From NCBI RefSeq assembly GCF_963678635.1, contig NC_087062.1:48407283-48471282 (forward strand): a DNA stretch of 64,000 bases, read 5' to 3'. The DNA is from Symsagittifera roscoffensis (taxonomy: Eukaryota > Xenacoelomorpha > Acoela > Convolutidae). The position numbers were made by a program, and so were the translations under genes. Of the stretch, positions 34,081-46,900 are shown one piece after another. Under the pieces are notes generated by a model, which ran no database searches, was not told the DNA's origin, and saw nothing but the letters and a program-made list of their open reading frames with translations. Position 1 is the stretch's first letter; the number at the start of each line of letters is the position of its first letter.

Positions 34081-37000
34081 AAGAATGGCTGATAGCTGTG
34101 AAAATAACCCAAGCATTTTGCAAAAAAAGAATGGCTGGTCGCTGTGAAAATTACCCAAGTATTCTCAGAAAACAAGTGACTGGTCGCTGTGAAACTAACC
34201 GAAATAATTTTTAAAAACGAATGGCTGGTCGCTATGAAAATAACCGAAGTATTCTTAGAAAAAAGCATGGCTGGTCGCTGTGAAATTAACCGAAGTATTC
34301 TTAGAAAAAAGCATGGCTGGTCGCTGTGAAATAATCCGAAGTATTCTTAGAAAAAAGCATGGCTGGTCGCTGTGAAATTAACCGAAGTATTCTTAGAAAA
34401 AAGCATGGCTGGTCGCTGTGAAATAATCCGAAGTATTCTTAGAAAAAAGCATGGCTGGTCGCTGTGAAATTAACCGAAGTATTCTTAGAAAAAAAATGGC
34501 TGGCCGCTGTGAAAATAACCGAAGTAATCTTAGAGAGAAGAATGACTGGTGGCTGTAAAATTAACTGAAGTATCTTAGAAAAAACAATGGCTGGTCGCTG
34601 TGAAATTAACCGAAGTATTCTCAGAAAAAAGAATGGCTGGTCGCTGTGAAACTAACCAAGTATTTTTAAAAAAAGAAAGGCCGGTCGCTGTGAAACTAAC
34701 CGAAGTGTTTTTTTAAAAAAAGAATGACTGGGAGCTGTAAAAAAACTGGAGTATCTTAAAAAAAAGAATGGCTGGTCGCTGTGAATTTAACCGAAGTAAT
34801 CTTAGTAAAAAATTGGCTGGTCGCGGTGAAACTAACCGAAGTATTTTTTGAAAAAAAGAATGACAGGTCGCTGTGAAAAAAAAAGTATTTCTAGAAAAAA
34901 AAATGGCTGGTCGCTGTGAAATTAAACGAAGTATCCTATTCATAGAAAAAAGAATGGCTGGTCGCTGTGAAATCAACCCAAGCCTTTTGAAAAAAAAGGC
35001 TGGTCGCTGTGAAATGAACCAATGCTTTTTTTAGAAAAAAAATGACTGGGCGCTATAAAATTAATCGAGGTATTTTTTGAAAAAAGAATGACTGGTCGCT
35101 GTGAAAACAACCGAAGTAATCTTAGAAGGAAGAATGACTGGCCGCTGTAAAAGTAACTGAAGTATCTTAGAAAAAAGAATTGCTGTTCGCTGTGAAATTA
35201 ACCGTAGCATTCTTAGAAAGAAAAATGTAAAAAAAAGAACGACTGGTCGCTGTGAAATTAACCGATGTCTTCCTAGAAAAAAGAATGGCTGGTCGCTTTG
35301 AAAACACCTGAAGTATTCATAGAAAAAAGAATGGCTGGTCGCTGTGAAATTAAAAGAAGTATTCTTTTCTTAGAAAAAAGAATGGCTGGTCGCTGTGAAA
35401 TCAACCGAAGTATTTTTAAAAAAAAAGAATGGCTGGTCACTGTGAAATCAACCCAAGCCTTTTTAAAAAAAGAATGACTGGGCGCTGTGAAATTAAACGA
35501 TGCATTTTTTTTAATGACCGGGAGCTATAAAATTAATCGAGGTATTTTTTTAAAAAAAGATTGACTGGTCGCTGTGAAAACAACGGAAGTATTCTTAGAA
35601 GGAAGAATGACTGGTCGCTGTAAAAGTAACTGAAGTATCTTAGAAAAAAGAATTGCTGTTCGCTGTGAAATTAACCGAAGCATTCTTAGAAAGAAGAATG
35701 ACTGGTCGCTGTAAAATTAACTGAAGTATCTTAGAAAAAAGAATGACTGGTCGCTGTGAAATTAACCGAAGTGTTCTTAGAAAAATATCATGGCTGGTCG
35801 CTGTGAAACTAGTCGAAGTGTAGTAAAAAAAAACCGACCGGTCCCTGTGAAATTAACCGAAGTCTTCCCAGAAAAAAGAATGGCTGGTCGCTGTGAAAAC
35901 ACCTGAAGTGTTCATAGAAAAAAGAATGGCTGGTCGCTGTTAAATCAACCGAAGTATTTTTAAAAAAAGAATGGCTGGTCGCTGTGAAATTGACCAAAGC
36001 CTTTTTAAAAAAAGAATGACTGGGCGCTGTGAAATTAACCGATGCATTTTTAAAAAAAATGACCGGGAGCTATAAAATTGATCGAGGAATTTTATAAAAA
36101 AGAATGACTGGTCGCTGTGAAAACAACCAAAGTATTCTTAGAAAAAAAATGGCTGGCCGCTGTGAAATCAACCAGGTGTTTTTAAAAAAAGAATGGCTGC
36201 TCGCTGTGAAAACAACCAAAGTACTCTTAGAAAGAAGAATGGCTGGTCGCTGTGAAACTAACCAAAGTATTTTAAAAAAAATGGCTGGTCGCTGTGAAGC
36301 TAACCGAAGTAATTTTTCAAAAAAAGAATGACTGGGCGCTGTAAAAAAACTGGAGTATCTTAAAAAAAAATGAATGTTCGCTTTGAATTTAACCGAAGTA
36401 TTCTTAGAAAAAAAATTGGCTGGTCGCAGTGAAACTAACCGAAGTATTTAAAAAAAAATGACTGGTCGCTGTGAAAAGAAAAGTATTTCTAGAAAAAAAA
36501 TAGCTGGTCGCTGTAAAAACAACTGAAGTGTTCTTAGAAAAAAAATGGCTGGTCGCTGTGAAAATAAACAAAGACTTCTATTCATAGAAAAAAGAATGGC
36601 TGGTCGCTGTGAAATCAACCGAAGCCTTTAAAAAAAATGGCTGCTCGCTGTGAAACTAACCGATGCATTTTTTTTAAAAAAAGACTGGGCGCTATAAAAT
36701 CAATCGAGGTATTTTTTAAAAAAAGAATGCCTGGTCGCTGTGAAAACAACCAAAGTATTCTTAGAAAAAAAGAATGAACCGATGCAATTTTTTAAAAAAA
36801 GACTGGGCGCTATAAAATCAATCGAGGTATTTTAAAAAAAAAAATGGCTGGTCGCTGTGAAATCAACCGAGGCCTTTTGAAAAAAATGGCTGCTCGCTGT
36901 GAAATTAACCGATGCATTTTTTTAAAAAAGACTGCGCGCTATAAAATCAATCGAGGAATTTTTTTAAAAAAGAATGCCTGGCCGCTGTGAAATCAACCAG

Positions 37001-37163
37001 GTGTTTTTAAAAAAAAAATGACTGCTCGCTGTGAAAACAACCGAAGTGCTCTTAGAAAGAATAATGACTGGTCGCTGTAAAATTAACTGAAGTATCTTAG
37101 AAAAAAGAATGGCTGGTTGCTGTGAAATTAACCAAAGTATTCTTAGAAAAAAGAAGAATAACG

Positions 37164-37910
37164 TTTTTTGGGGGTGAATAACGTAGTCCTGCATGCACAA
37201 ATGGTGGATTTTCTTGTCGTTTTGCTGGATAATTTTTTTTTCAAAAAATCTGAAAACATCTATTTCTTTTTGAATGGCTTGTTTACTAGCGCAGTGAAAT
37301 TCAATAAATCGCGAAAACATACGTGAAAAAAACAATCCAACTAAATGAACTATATCATAAGATTTCGGCAAACTTTTGCTGCTTAATGCAAAAAGAATCA
37401 CTTCAATAACCCAATTATTTGTGAAACACGAGAGAAGTTATAAAAACACATCTAACCCATCTGAAATCTAACCCCAACCGATTTTCATCTCCTAGGGTCC
37501 CTCAATTTAGTGGCTCTATCTCTGAATCTGAAAACGAACTCCAAAAAAGTTGATAATATAGGAACAGTGGTAGTATGTCTTTGGAGATCACAACCCGGAG
37601 GGTGGAGGGGGGAGGTGGGAGCTCAGGAGGCGATGAGCAGGAAGGGTGCGAGTAGGAGCATAGTGATGAAAGCAAGAAAATGCAGATGAAATGTAAAGAG
37701 TATTTCAGTAGTCAGGGGATTGGGGATGGTTGTTGAAACTGAGGAGAATGGATACCACAGACCCACTTTAGCACTGGCTGCTGCCATGGCCAGGACAGAC
37801 GTCTCCTTCATCATAGATGAACACATGTTCGCTAACATAGGTACATCACTACAGCTCTACTACTTAACAATAAATTAAAGTCAAGCAACAAGATTCTAAC
37901 ATAAAACAAG
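37164..37910 (+). repeat. 750-bp block, copy 2
   Basis: Near-identical to 33336-34080, flanked on both sides by satellite monomers; its left border is TTTTTTGGGGGTGAATAACG. Confidence 0.9.
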
Positions 37911-38378
37911 AATGGCTGATAGCTGTGAAAATAACCCAAGCATTTTGTAAAAAAAGAATGGCTGGTCGCTGTGAAATTAAAAGAAGTATTCTTTTCTTAG
38001 AAAAAAGAAGTATTCATAGAAAAAAGAATGGCTGGTCGCTGTGAAATTAAAAGAAGTATTCTTTTCTTAGAAAAAAGAATGGCTGGTCGCTGTGAAATCA
38101 ACCGAAGTATTTAAAAAAAAAAAAGAATGGCTGGTCACTGTGAAATCAATCCAAGCCTTTTTAAAAAAAGAATGACTGGGCGCTGTGAAATTAAACGATG
38201 CATTTTTTTTAATGACCGGGAGCTATAAAATTAATCGAGGTATTTTTTAAAAAAAAGATTGACTGGTCGCTGTGAAAACAACGGAAGTATTCTTAGAAGG
38301 AAGAATGACTGGTCGCTGTAAAAGTAACTGAAGTATCTTAGAAAAAAGAATTGCTGTTCGCTGTGAAATTAACCGAAG

Positions 38379-38610
38379 CATGCAGATGAAATGTAAAGAG
38401 TATTTCAGTAGTCAGGGGATTGGGGATGGTTGTTGAAACTGAGGAGAATGGATACCACAGACCCACTTTAGCACTGGCTGCTACCATGGCCAGGACAGAC
38501 GTCTCCTTCATCATAGATGAACACATGTTCGCTAACATAGGTACATCACTACAGCTCTACTACTTAACAATAAATTAAAGTCAAGCAACAAGATTCTAAC
38601 ATAAAACAAG
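38379..38610 (+). repeat. Truncated 750-bp block (last 230 bp), copy 2b
   Basis: Starts abruptly at ATGCAGATGAAATGTAAAGAG after a satellite GAAGC and contains the possible exon with both splice-like borders. The Ala codon before Met is changed to Thr (GCTACCATGG). Confidence 0.9.
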
Positions 38611-39521
38611 AATGGCTGACAGCTGTGAAAATAACCCAAGCATTTTGTAAAAAAAGAATGGCTGGTCGCTGTGAAAATTACCCAAGTATTCTTAGAAAAC
38701 AAATGACTGGTCGCTGTGAAACTAACCGAAATAATTTTTAAAAACGAATGGCTGGTCGCTATGAAAATAACCGAAGTATTTTTTGAAAAAAACATGGCTG
38801 GTCGCTGTGAAATAATCCGAAGTATTCTTAGAAAAAAAAATGGCTGGCCGCTGTGAAATCAACCAAGTATTTAAAAAAAAAGAATGGCTGGTCGCTGTGA
38901 AAATAACCGAAGTACTCTTAGAGAGAAGAATGACTGGTGGCTGTAAAATTAACTGAAGTATCTTAGAAAAAACAATGGCTGGTCGCTGTGAAATTAACCG
39001 AAGTATTCTCAGAAAAAAGAATGGCTGGTCGCTGTGAAACTAACCAAGTATTTTTAAAAAAAGAAAGGCCGGTCGCTGTGAAACTAACCGAAGTGTTTTT
39101 TAAAAAAAGAATTACTGGGCGCTGTGAAAAAACTGGAGTATCTTAAGAAAAAGAATGGCTGGTCGCTGTGAATTTAACCGAAGTAATCTTAGAAAAAAAA
39201 TGGCTGGTCGCTGTGAAATCAACCGAGGCCTTTTGAAAAAAAATGGCTGCTCGCTGTGAAATTAACCGATGCATTTTTTTTAAAAAAGACTGCGCGCTAT
39301 AAAATCAATCGAGGAATTTTTTTAAAAAAGAATGCCTGGCCGCTGTGAAATCAACCAGGTGTTTTTAAAAAAAGAATGACTGCTCGCTGTGAAAACAACC
39401 GAAGTGCTCTTAGAAAGAATAATGACTGGTCGCTGTAAAATTAACTGAAGTATCTTAGAAAAAAGAATGGCTGGTTGCTGTGAAATTAACCAAAGTATTC
39501 TTAGAAAAAAGAAGAATAACG

Positions 39522-40271
39522 TTTTTTGGGGGTGAATAACGTAGTCCTGCATGCACAAATGGTGGATTTTCTTGTCGTTTTGCTGGATAATTTTTTTTTC
39601 AAAAAATCTGAAAACATCTATTTCTTTTTGAATGGCTTGTTTACTAGCGCAGTGAAATTCAATAAATCGCGAAAACATACGTGAAAAAAACAATCCAACT
39701 AAATGAACTATATCATAAGATTTCGGCAAACTTTTGCTGCTTAATGCAAAAAGAATCACTTCAATAACCCAATTATTTGTGAAACACGAGAGAAGTTATA
39801 AAAACACATCTAACCCATCTGAAATCTAACCCCAACCGATTTTCATCTCCTAGGGTCCCTCAATTTAGTGGCTCTATCTCTGAATCTGAAAACGAACTCC
39901 AAAAAAGTTGATAATATAGGAACAGTGGTAGTATGTCTTTGGAGATCACAACCCGGAGGGTGGAGGGGGGAGGTGGGAGCTCAGGAGGCGATGAGCAGGA
40001 AGGGTGCGTGCGAGTAGGAGCATAGTGATGAAAGCAAGAAAATGCAGATGAAATGTAAAGAGTATTTCAGTAGTCAGGGGATTGGGGATGGTTGTTGAAA
40101 CTGAGGAGAATGGATACCACAGACCCACTTTAGCACTGGCTGCTGCCATGGCCAGGACAGACGTCTCCTTCATCATAGATGAACACATGTTCGCTAACAT
40201 AGGTACATCACTACAGCTCTACTACTTAACAATAAATTAAAGTCAAGCAACAAGATTCTAACATAAAACAA
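39522..40271 (+). repeat. 750-bp block, copy 3
   Basis: The duplicate of 37164-37910 inside the second 2.36-kb unit; carries a 4-base insertion (GCGTGCGAG) near 40007. Confidence 0.9.
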
Positions 40272-40742
40272 GAATGGCTGATAGCTGTGAAAATAACCCA
40301 AGCATTTTGTAAAAAAAGAATGGCTGGTCGCTGTGAAATTAAAAGAAGTATTCTTTTCTTAGAAAAAAGAAGTATTCATAGAAAAAAGAATGGCTGGTCG
40401 CTGTGAAATTAAAAGAAGTATTCTTTTCTTAGAAAAAAGAATGGCTGGTCGCTGTGAAATCAACCGAAGTATTTTAAAAAAAAAAAGAATGGCTGGTCAC
40501 TGTGAAATCAATCCAAGCCTTTTTAAAAAAAGAATGACTGGGCGCTGTGAAATTAAACGATGCATTTTTTTTAATGACCGGGAGCTATAAAATTAATCGA
40601 GGTATTTTTTTTTAAAAAAAAGATTGACTGGTCGCTGTGAAAACAACGGAAGTATTCTTAGAAGGAAGAATGACTGGTCGCTGTAAAAGTAACTGAAGTA
40701 TCTTAGAAAAAAGAATTGCTGTTCGCTGTGAAATTAACCGAA

Positions 40743-40976
40743 GCATGCAGATGAAATGTAAAGAGTATTTCAGTAGTCAGGGGATTGGGGATGGTTGTTG
40801 AAACTGAGGAGAATGGATACCACAGACCCACTTTAGCACTGGCTGCTACCATGGCCAGGACAGACGTCTCCTTCATCATAGATGAACACATGTTCGCTAA
40901 CATAGGTACATCACTACAGCTCTACTACTTAACAATAAATTAAAGTCAAGCAACAAGATTCTAACATAAAACAAGA
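40743..40976 (+). repeat. Truncated 750-bp block, copy 3b
   Basis: The duplicate of 38379-38610 at +2365 bases, with the same truncation point. Confidence 0.9.
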
Positions 40977-43900
40977 ATGGCTGACAGCTGTGAAAATAAC
41001 CCAAGCATTTTGTAAAAAAAGAATGGCTGGTCGCTGTGAAAATTACCCAAGTATTCTTAGAAAACAAATGACTGGTCGCTGTGAAACTAACCGAAATAAT
41101 TTTTAAAAACGAATGGCTGGTCGCTATGAAAATAACCGAAGTATTTTTTGAAAAAAACATGGCTGGTCGCTGTGAAATAATCCGAAGTATTCTTAGAAAA
41201 AAAAATGGCTGGCCGCTGTGAAATCAACCAAGTATTTAAAAAAAAAAGAATGACTGGTGGCTGTAAAATTAACTGAAGTATCTTAGAAAAAACAATGGCT
41301 GGTCGCTGTGAAATTAACCGAAGTATTCTCAGAAAAAAGAATGGCTGGTCGCTGTGAAACTAACCAAGTATTTTTAAAAAAAGAAAGGCCGGTCGCTGTG
41401 AAACTAACCGAAGTGTTTTTTAAAAAAAGAATTACTGGGCGCTGTGAAAAAACTGGAGTATCTTAAGAAAAAGAATGGCTGGTCGCTGTGAATTTAACCG
41501 AAGTAATCTTAGAAAAAAAATTGGCTGGTCGCGGTGAAACTAACCGAAGTATTTTTTTAAAAAAAAGAATGACTGGTCGCTGTGAAAAAAAAAATATTTC
41601 TAGAAAAAAGAATGACTGGTCGCTGTAAAAACAAATGAAGTGTTCTTAGAAAAAAAATGGCTGGTCGCTGTGAAATTAAACGAAGTATTCTATCCATAGA
41701 AAAAAGAATGGCTGGTCGCTGTGAAATCAACCCAAGCTTTTTGAAAAAAAAAGGCTGGTCGCTGTGAAATGAACCAATGCTTTTTTTAGAAAAAAAATGA
41801 CTGGGCGCTATAAAATTGATCGAGGTATTTTTTGAAAAAAGAATGACTGGTCGCTGTGAAAACAACCGAAATATTCTTAGAAGGAAGAATGACTGGCCGC
41901 TGTAAAAGTAACTGAAGTATCTTAGAAAAAAGAATTGCTGTTCGCTGTGAAATTAACCGTAGCATTCTTAGAAAGAAAAATGAAAAAAAAAGAACGACTA
42001 GTCGCTGTGAAATTAACCGAAGTCTTCCTAGAAAAAAGAATGGCTGGTCGCTGTAAAATCAACCGAAGTATTTTAAAAAAAAAAGAATGGCTGGTCACTG
42101 TGAAATCAACCCAAGCCTTTTTTAAAAAAGAATGACTGTGCGCTGTGAAATTAAACGATGCATTTTTTTTTAAAATGACCGGGAGCTATAAAATTAATCG
42201 AGGTATTTTTTTTTAAAAAGATTGACTGGTCGCTGTGAAAACAACGGAAGTATTCTTAGAAGGAAGAATGACTGGTCGCTGTGAAATTAACCGAAGTGTT
42301 CTTAGAAAAAAATCATGGCTGGTCGCTGTGAAACTAGCCGAAGTGTTGCAAAAAAAAAACGACTGGTCGCTGTGAAATTAACCGAAGTCTTCCCGGAAAA
42401 AAGAATGGCTGGTCGCTGTGAAAACACCTGAAGTGTTCATAGAAAAACAAATGGCTGGTCGCTGTTAAATCAACCGAAGTATTTTTAAAAAAAGAATGGC
42501 TGGTCGCTGTGAAATAATTGACCAAAGCCTTTTTAAAAAAAAAATGACTGGGCGCTGTGAAATTAACCGACGCATTTTTAAAAAAAATGACCGGGAGCTA
42601 TAAAATTGATCGAGGAATTTTATAAAAAAGAATGACTGGTTGCTGTGAAAACAACCAAAGTATTCTTAGAAAAAAAATGGCTGGCCGCTGTGAAATCAAC
42701 CAGGTGTTTTTAAAAGAAGAATGGCTGCTCGCTGTGAAAACAACCAAAGTACTCTTAGAAAGAAGAATGGCTGGTCGCTGTGAAACTAACCAAAGTATTT
42801 TTAAAAAAAGAATGGCTGGTCGCTGTGAAGCTAACCGAAGTAATTTTTCAAAAAAAGAATGACTGGGCGCTGTAAAAAAACTGGAGTATCTTTAAAAAAA
42901 ATGGCTGTTCGCTTTGATTTTAACCGAAGTATTCTTAGAAAAAAAATTGGCTGGTCGTGGTGAAACTAACCGAAGTATCAAAAAAAGTGACTGGTCGCTG
43001 TGAAAAAAAAAGTATTTCTAGAAAAAAATAGCTGGTCGCTGTAAAAACAACTGAAGTGTTCTTAGAAAAAAATGGCTGGTCGCTGTGAAAATAAACAAAG
43101 TCTTCTATTCATAGAAAAAAGAATGGCTGGTCGCTGTGAAATCAACCGAAGCCTTTTGAAAAAAAATGGCTGCTCGCTGTGAAATTAACCGATGCATTTT
43201 TTTTTAAAAAGACTGGGCGCTATAAAATCAATCGAGGTATTTTTTAAAAAAAGAATGCCTGGCCGCTGTGAAATCAACCAGGTGTTTTTAAAAAAAGAAT
43301 GGCTGCTCGCTGTGAAAACAACCGAAGTACTCTTAGAAAGAAGAATGACTGGTCGCTGTAAAATTAACTGAATTATTTTAGAAAAAAGAATGGCTGGTTG
43401 CTGTGAAATTAAAAGAAGTGTTCTTAAAAAAAAGAATGGCTGGTCGCTGTGAAACTAACCAAAGTATTTTTAAAAAAAGAATGGCTGGTCGCTGTGAAAC
43501 TAACCGAAGTAATTTTTCAAAAAAAGAATGACTGGGCGCTGTAAAAAAACTGCAGTATCTTAAAAAAAAATGGCTGTTCGCTGTAAATTTAACCAAAGTA
43601 TTATTAGAAAAAAAAATTGGCTGGTCGCGGTGAAACTAACCGAAGTATTTTTTAAAAAAAATGTATGGTCGCTGTGAAAAAAAAGTATTTCTAGAAAAAA
43701 AATGGCTGGTCGTGTGAAAATAAACGAAGTCTTCTATTCATAGAAAAAAGAATGGCTGGTTGCTGTGAAATCAACCGAAGCCTTTTGAAAAAAAAGGCTG
43801 CTCGCTGTGAAATTAACCGATGCATTTTTTTTAAAAAGACTGGGCGCTATAAAATCAATCGAGGTATTTTTTAAAAAAAGAATGCCTGGTCGCTGCGAAA

Positions 43901-46900
43901 ACAACCGAAGTGTTCTTTGAAAAAAGCATGGCTGGTCACTGTGAAACTAAAAGAAGTGTTATAAAAAAAGAATGACTGGTCGCTGTGAAATTAACAGAAG
44001 TCTTCCTAGAAAAAACAATGGCTGGTCGCTGTGAAAACACCTGAAGTGTTCTTAGAAAAAAGAATGGCTTGTCGCTGTGAAATTAAAAGGACTATTCTAT
44101 CCTTAGAAAAAAGAATGGCTGGTCGCTGTAAAATCAACCGAAGTATTTTTAAAATAGAATGGCTGGTCGCTGTGAAATGAACCGATGCATTTTTTAGAAA
44201 AAAATTGACTGGTCGCTGTAAAATTAATTGAAGTATCTTAGAAAAAAGAGTGGCTGGTCGCTGTGAAATCAGATCAAGTGTTCTTAGAAAAAAGCATGGC
44301 TGGTCGCTGTGAAACTAACCGAAGTGTTGTAAAATAAGAACGACTGGTCGCTGTGAAATTAACCGAAGTCTTCCTGGAAAAAAGAATGGCTGGTCGCTGT
44401 GAAAACACCTGAAATGTTCTTAGAAAAAAGAATGTCTGGTTGCTGTGAAATTAAAAGCTTTTTTTAAAAAAGAATGACTGGGCGCTGTAAAATTAACTGA
44501 AGTATCTTAGAAAGGAGCTTGGCTGGTCGCTGTGAAATCAAACGAAGTATTTCATTCTTAGAAAAAATAATGGCTGATTGCTGTGAAATGAACCGAAGTC
44601 TTTTGAAAAAAAAAATGGCTGGTCGCTCTGAAATTAACCGATGCATTTTTTAATAAAAAATGATTGGGCGCTATAAAATTCTTTGAAGTACTTTTTAAAG
44701 AAAGAATGACTGGTCGCTGTGAAAACAACCGAAGTATTCTTAGAAAGAAGGATGACTGATCGCTGTAAAATTTACTGAAGTATCTTAGAAAAAACGATGG
44801 CTGTTCGCTGTAATATTAACCGAAGCATTTTTAGAAAGAAGAATGACTGGTCGCTGTAAAATTAACTGAAGTATCTTAGAAAAAAGAATGACTGGTCGCT
44901 GTGAAATTCACCGAAGTGTTCTTAGAAAAAAAGCAAGACTGGTTGCTGTGAAACTAACAGAACTGTTGTAAAAAAGAGAATGACTGGTCGCTGTGAAATT
45001 AACCGAAGTCTTCCTAGAAAAAAAAATGGCTGGTTGCTGCGAAAACACCTGAAGTATTCGTAGAAAAAAGAATGAATGGTCGCTGTGAAATTAAAAGAAG
45101 TATTCTATTCTTAGAAAAAAAAATGGCTGGTCGCTGTAAAATCAACTAAATATTTTTTAAAAAAAAGAGTGACTGGGCGCTGTAAAGTTAACTGAAGTAT
45201 CTTAGAAAGAAGAATGGCTGGTCGCTGTGAATTTAAACGAAGTATTCTTAGAAAAAAAGCTGGTCGCTATGAAACTAACCGAAGTATTTTTTTTAAAAAA
45301 AGAATGACTGGTCGCCGTGAAAAAAAGCATTTCTAGAAAAAAGAATGGCTGGTCGCTGTAAAAACAACTGAAGTGTTCTTAGAAAAAAACGGCTGGTCGC
45401 TGTGAAATTAAACGAAGTGTTCTATTCTTAGAAAAAAGAATGGCTGGTCGCTGTTAAATCAACCAAAGCCGTTTGAAAAAAAAATGCCTGTCGCTGTGAA
45501 ATTAACCGATGTATTTTTTTGAAATGATTGGGCGCTATAAAATTAACCGAGGCATTTTTTAAAAAAAGAATGACTGTTCGCTGTGAAAACTACTGAAGTA
45601 TTCTTAGAAAAAAGAACGACTGGTTGCTGTAAAACTAACTGAAGTATCTTAGAAAAAAAAATGGCTGTTCGCTGTGAAATTAACCGAAGCGTTTCTAGAA
45701 AAAAGAATGACTGGTCGCTGTAAAATTAATTGAAGTGTCTTAGAAAGAAGAGTGGCTGGTCGCTGTGAAATTAGACGAAGTGTTCTTAGAAAAAAGCATG
45801 GCTGGTCGCTGTGAAACTAACCGAAGTGTTGTAAAAATAAGAACGACTGGTCGCTGTGAAATTAACCGAAGTCTTCCTAGAAAAAAGAATGGCTGGTTGC
45901 TGCGAAAACACCTGAAGTATTTTAAAAAAAAGAATGCCTGGGCGCTGTAAAATTAACTGAAGTATCTTAGAAAGAAGAATGGCTGGTCGCTGTGAATTTA
46001 ACCGAAGTTTTCTTAGAAGAAAAGCTAGTCGCTGTGAAACTAACCGAAGTATTTAAAAAAAAAATGACTGGTCGCTGTGAAAAAAAGTATTTCTAGAAAA
46101 AAAAATGGCTGGTCGCTGTAAAAACAGGTTAAGTGTTATTGAAAAAAAACGGCTGGTCGCTGTGAAATTAAATGAAGTATTCTATTCTTAGAAAAAAGAA
46201 TGGCTGGTCGCTGTGAAATCAACCAAAGCCTTTTGAAAAAAAGAATGTTGGTCGCTGTGAAATTAACCGATGTATTTTTTTAAAATGATTGGGCGCTATA
46301 AAATTAACCGAGGTATTTTTTTAAAAAAAGAATGACTGGTAGCTGTGAAAACTACCGAAGTATTCTTAGAAAAAAGAACGACTGGTTGCTGTAAAACTAA
46401 CTGAAGTATCTTAGAAAAAAAATGGCTGTTCGCTGTGAAATTAACCGAAGCGTTCTTAGAAAGAAGAATGACTGGTCGCACTAAAATTAACTGAAGTATC
46501 TTAGAAAAAAGAGTGGCTGGTCGCTGTGAAATTAGATGAAGTGTTCTTAGAAAGAAGCATGGCTGGTCGCTGTGAAACTAACCGAAGTGTTGTAAAAAAA
46601 GAACGACTGGTCGCTGTGAAATTAACCGAAGTATTCCTAGAAAAAAAATGGCTGGTCGCTGTGAAAACACCTGAAGTGTTCTTAGAAAAAGAATGGCTGG
46701 TCGCTGTGAAATTAAAATGAGTATTCTATCCTTAGAAAAAAGAATGGCTGGTCGCTGTAAAATCAACCGAAGTATTTTTAAAAAAAGAATGACTGGGCGC
46801 TGTAAAACTAACTGAAGTATCTTAGAAAGAAGAATGGCTGATCGCTGTGAAAAAACCGAAGTTTTCTTAGAAAAAAAGGCTGGTCGCTGTAAGCTAACCG

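Larger units (their letters stand above)
36840..41520. repeat. 2.36-kb higher-order tandem duplication within the satellite
   Basis: About 36840-39200 is repeated at about 39200-41520 with an offset of 2358-2365 bases. Each copy holds satellite, one full 750-bp block, more satellite, one truncated 230-bp block and satellite. Differences are a few indels, for example an extra CGTG near 40007 and one monomer lost near 41245. It is a recent segmental duplication, or possibly an assembly artefact. Confidence 0.85.

Noticed and set aside
33623-40200. 71-codon minus-strand frame (MLANMCSSMMKETSVL...) in the 750-bp blocks as a real small gene
   Set aside because: The opposite strand has splice-like borders and an equally open frame; in two truncated copies the antisense frame fuses to satellite sequence. 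The plus-strand exon reading is preferred, though also unproven.
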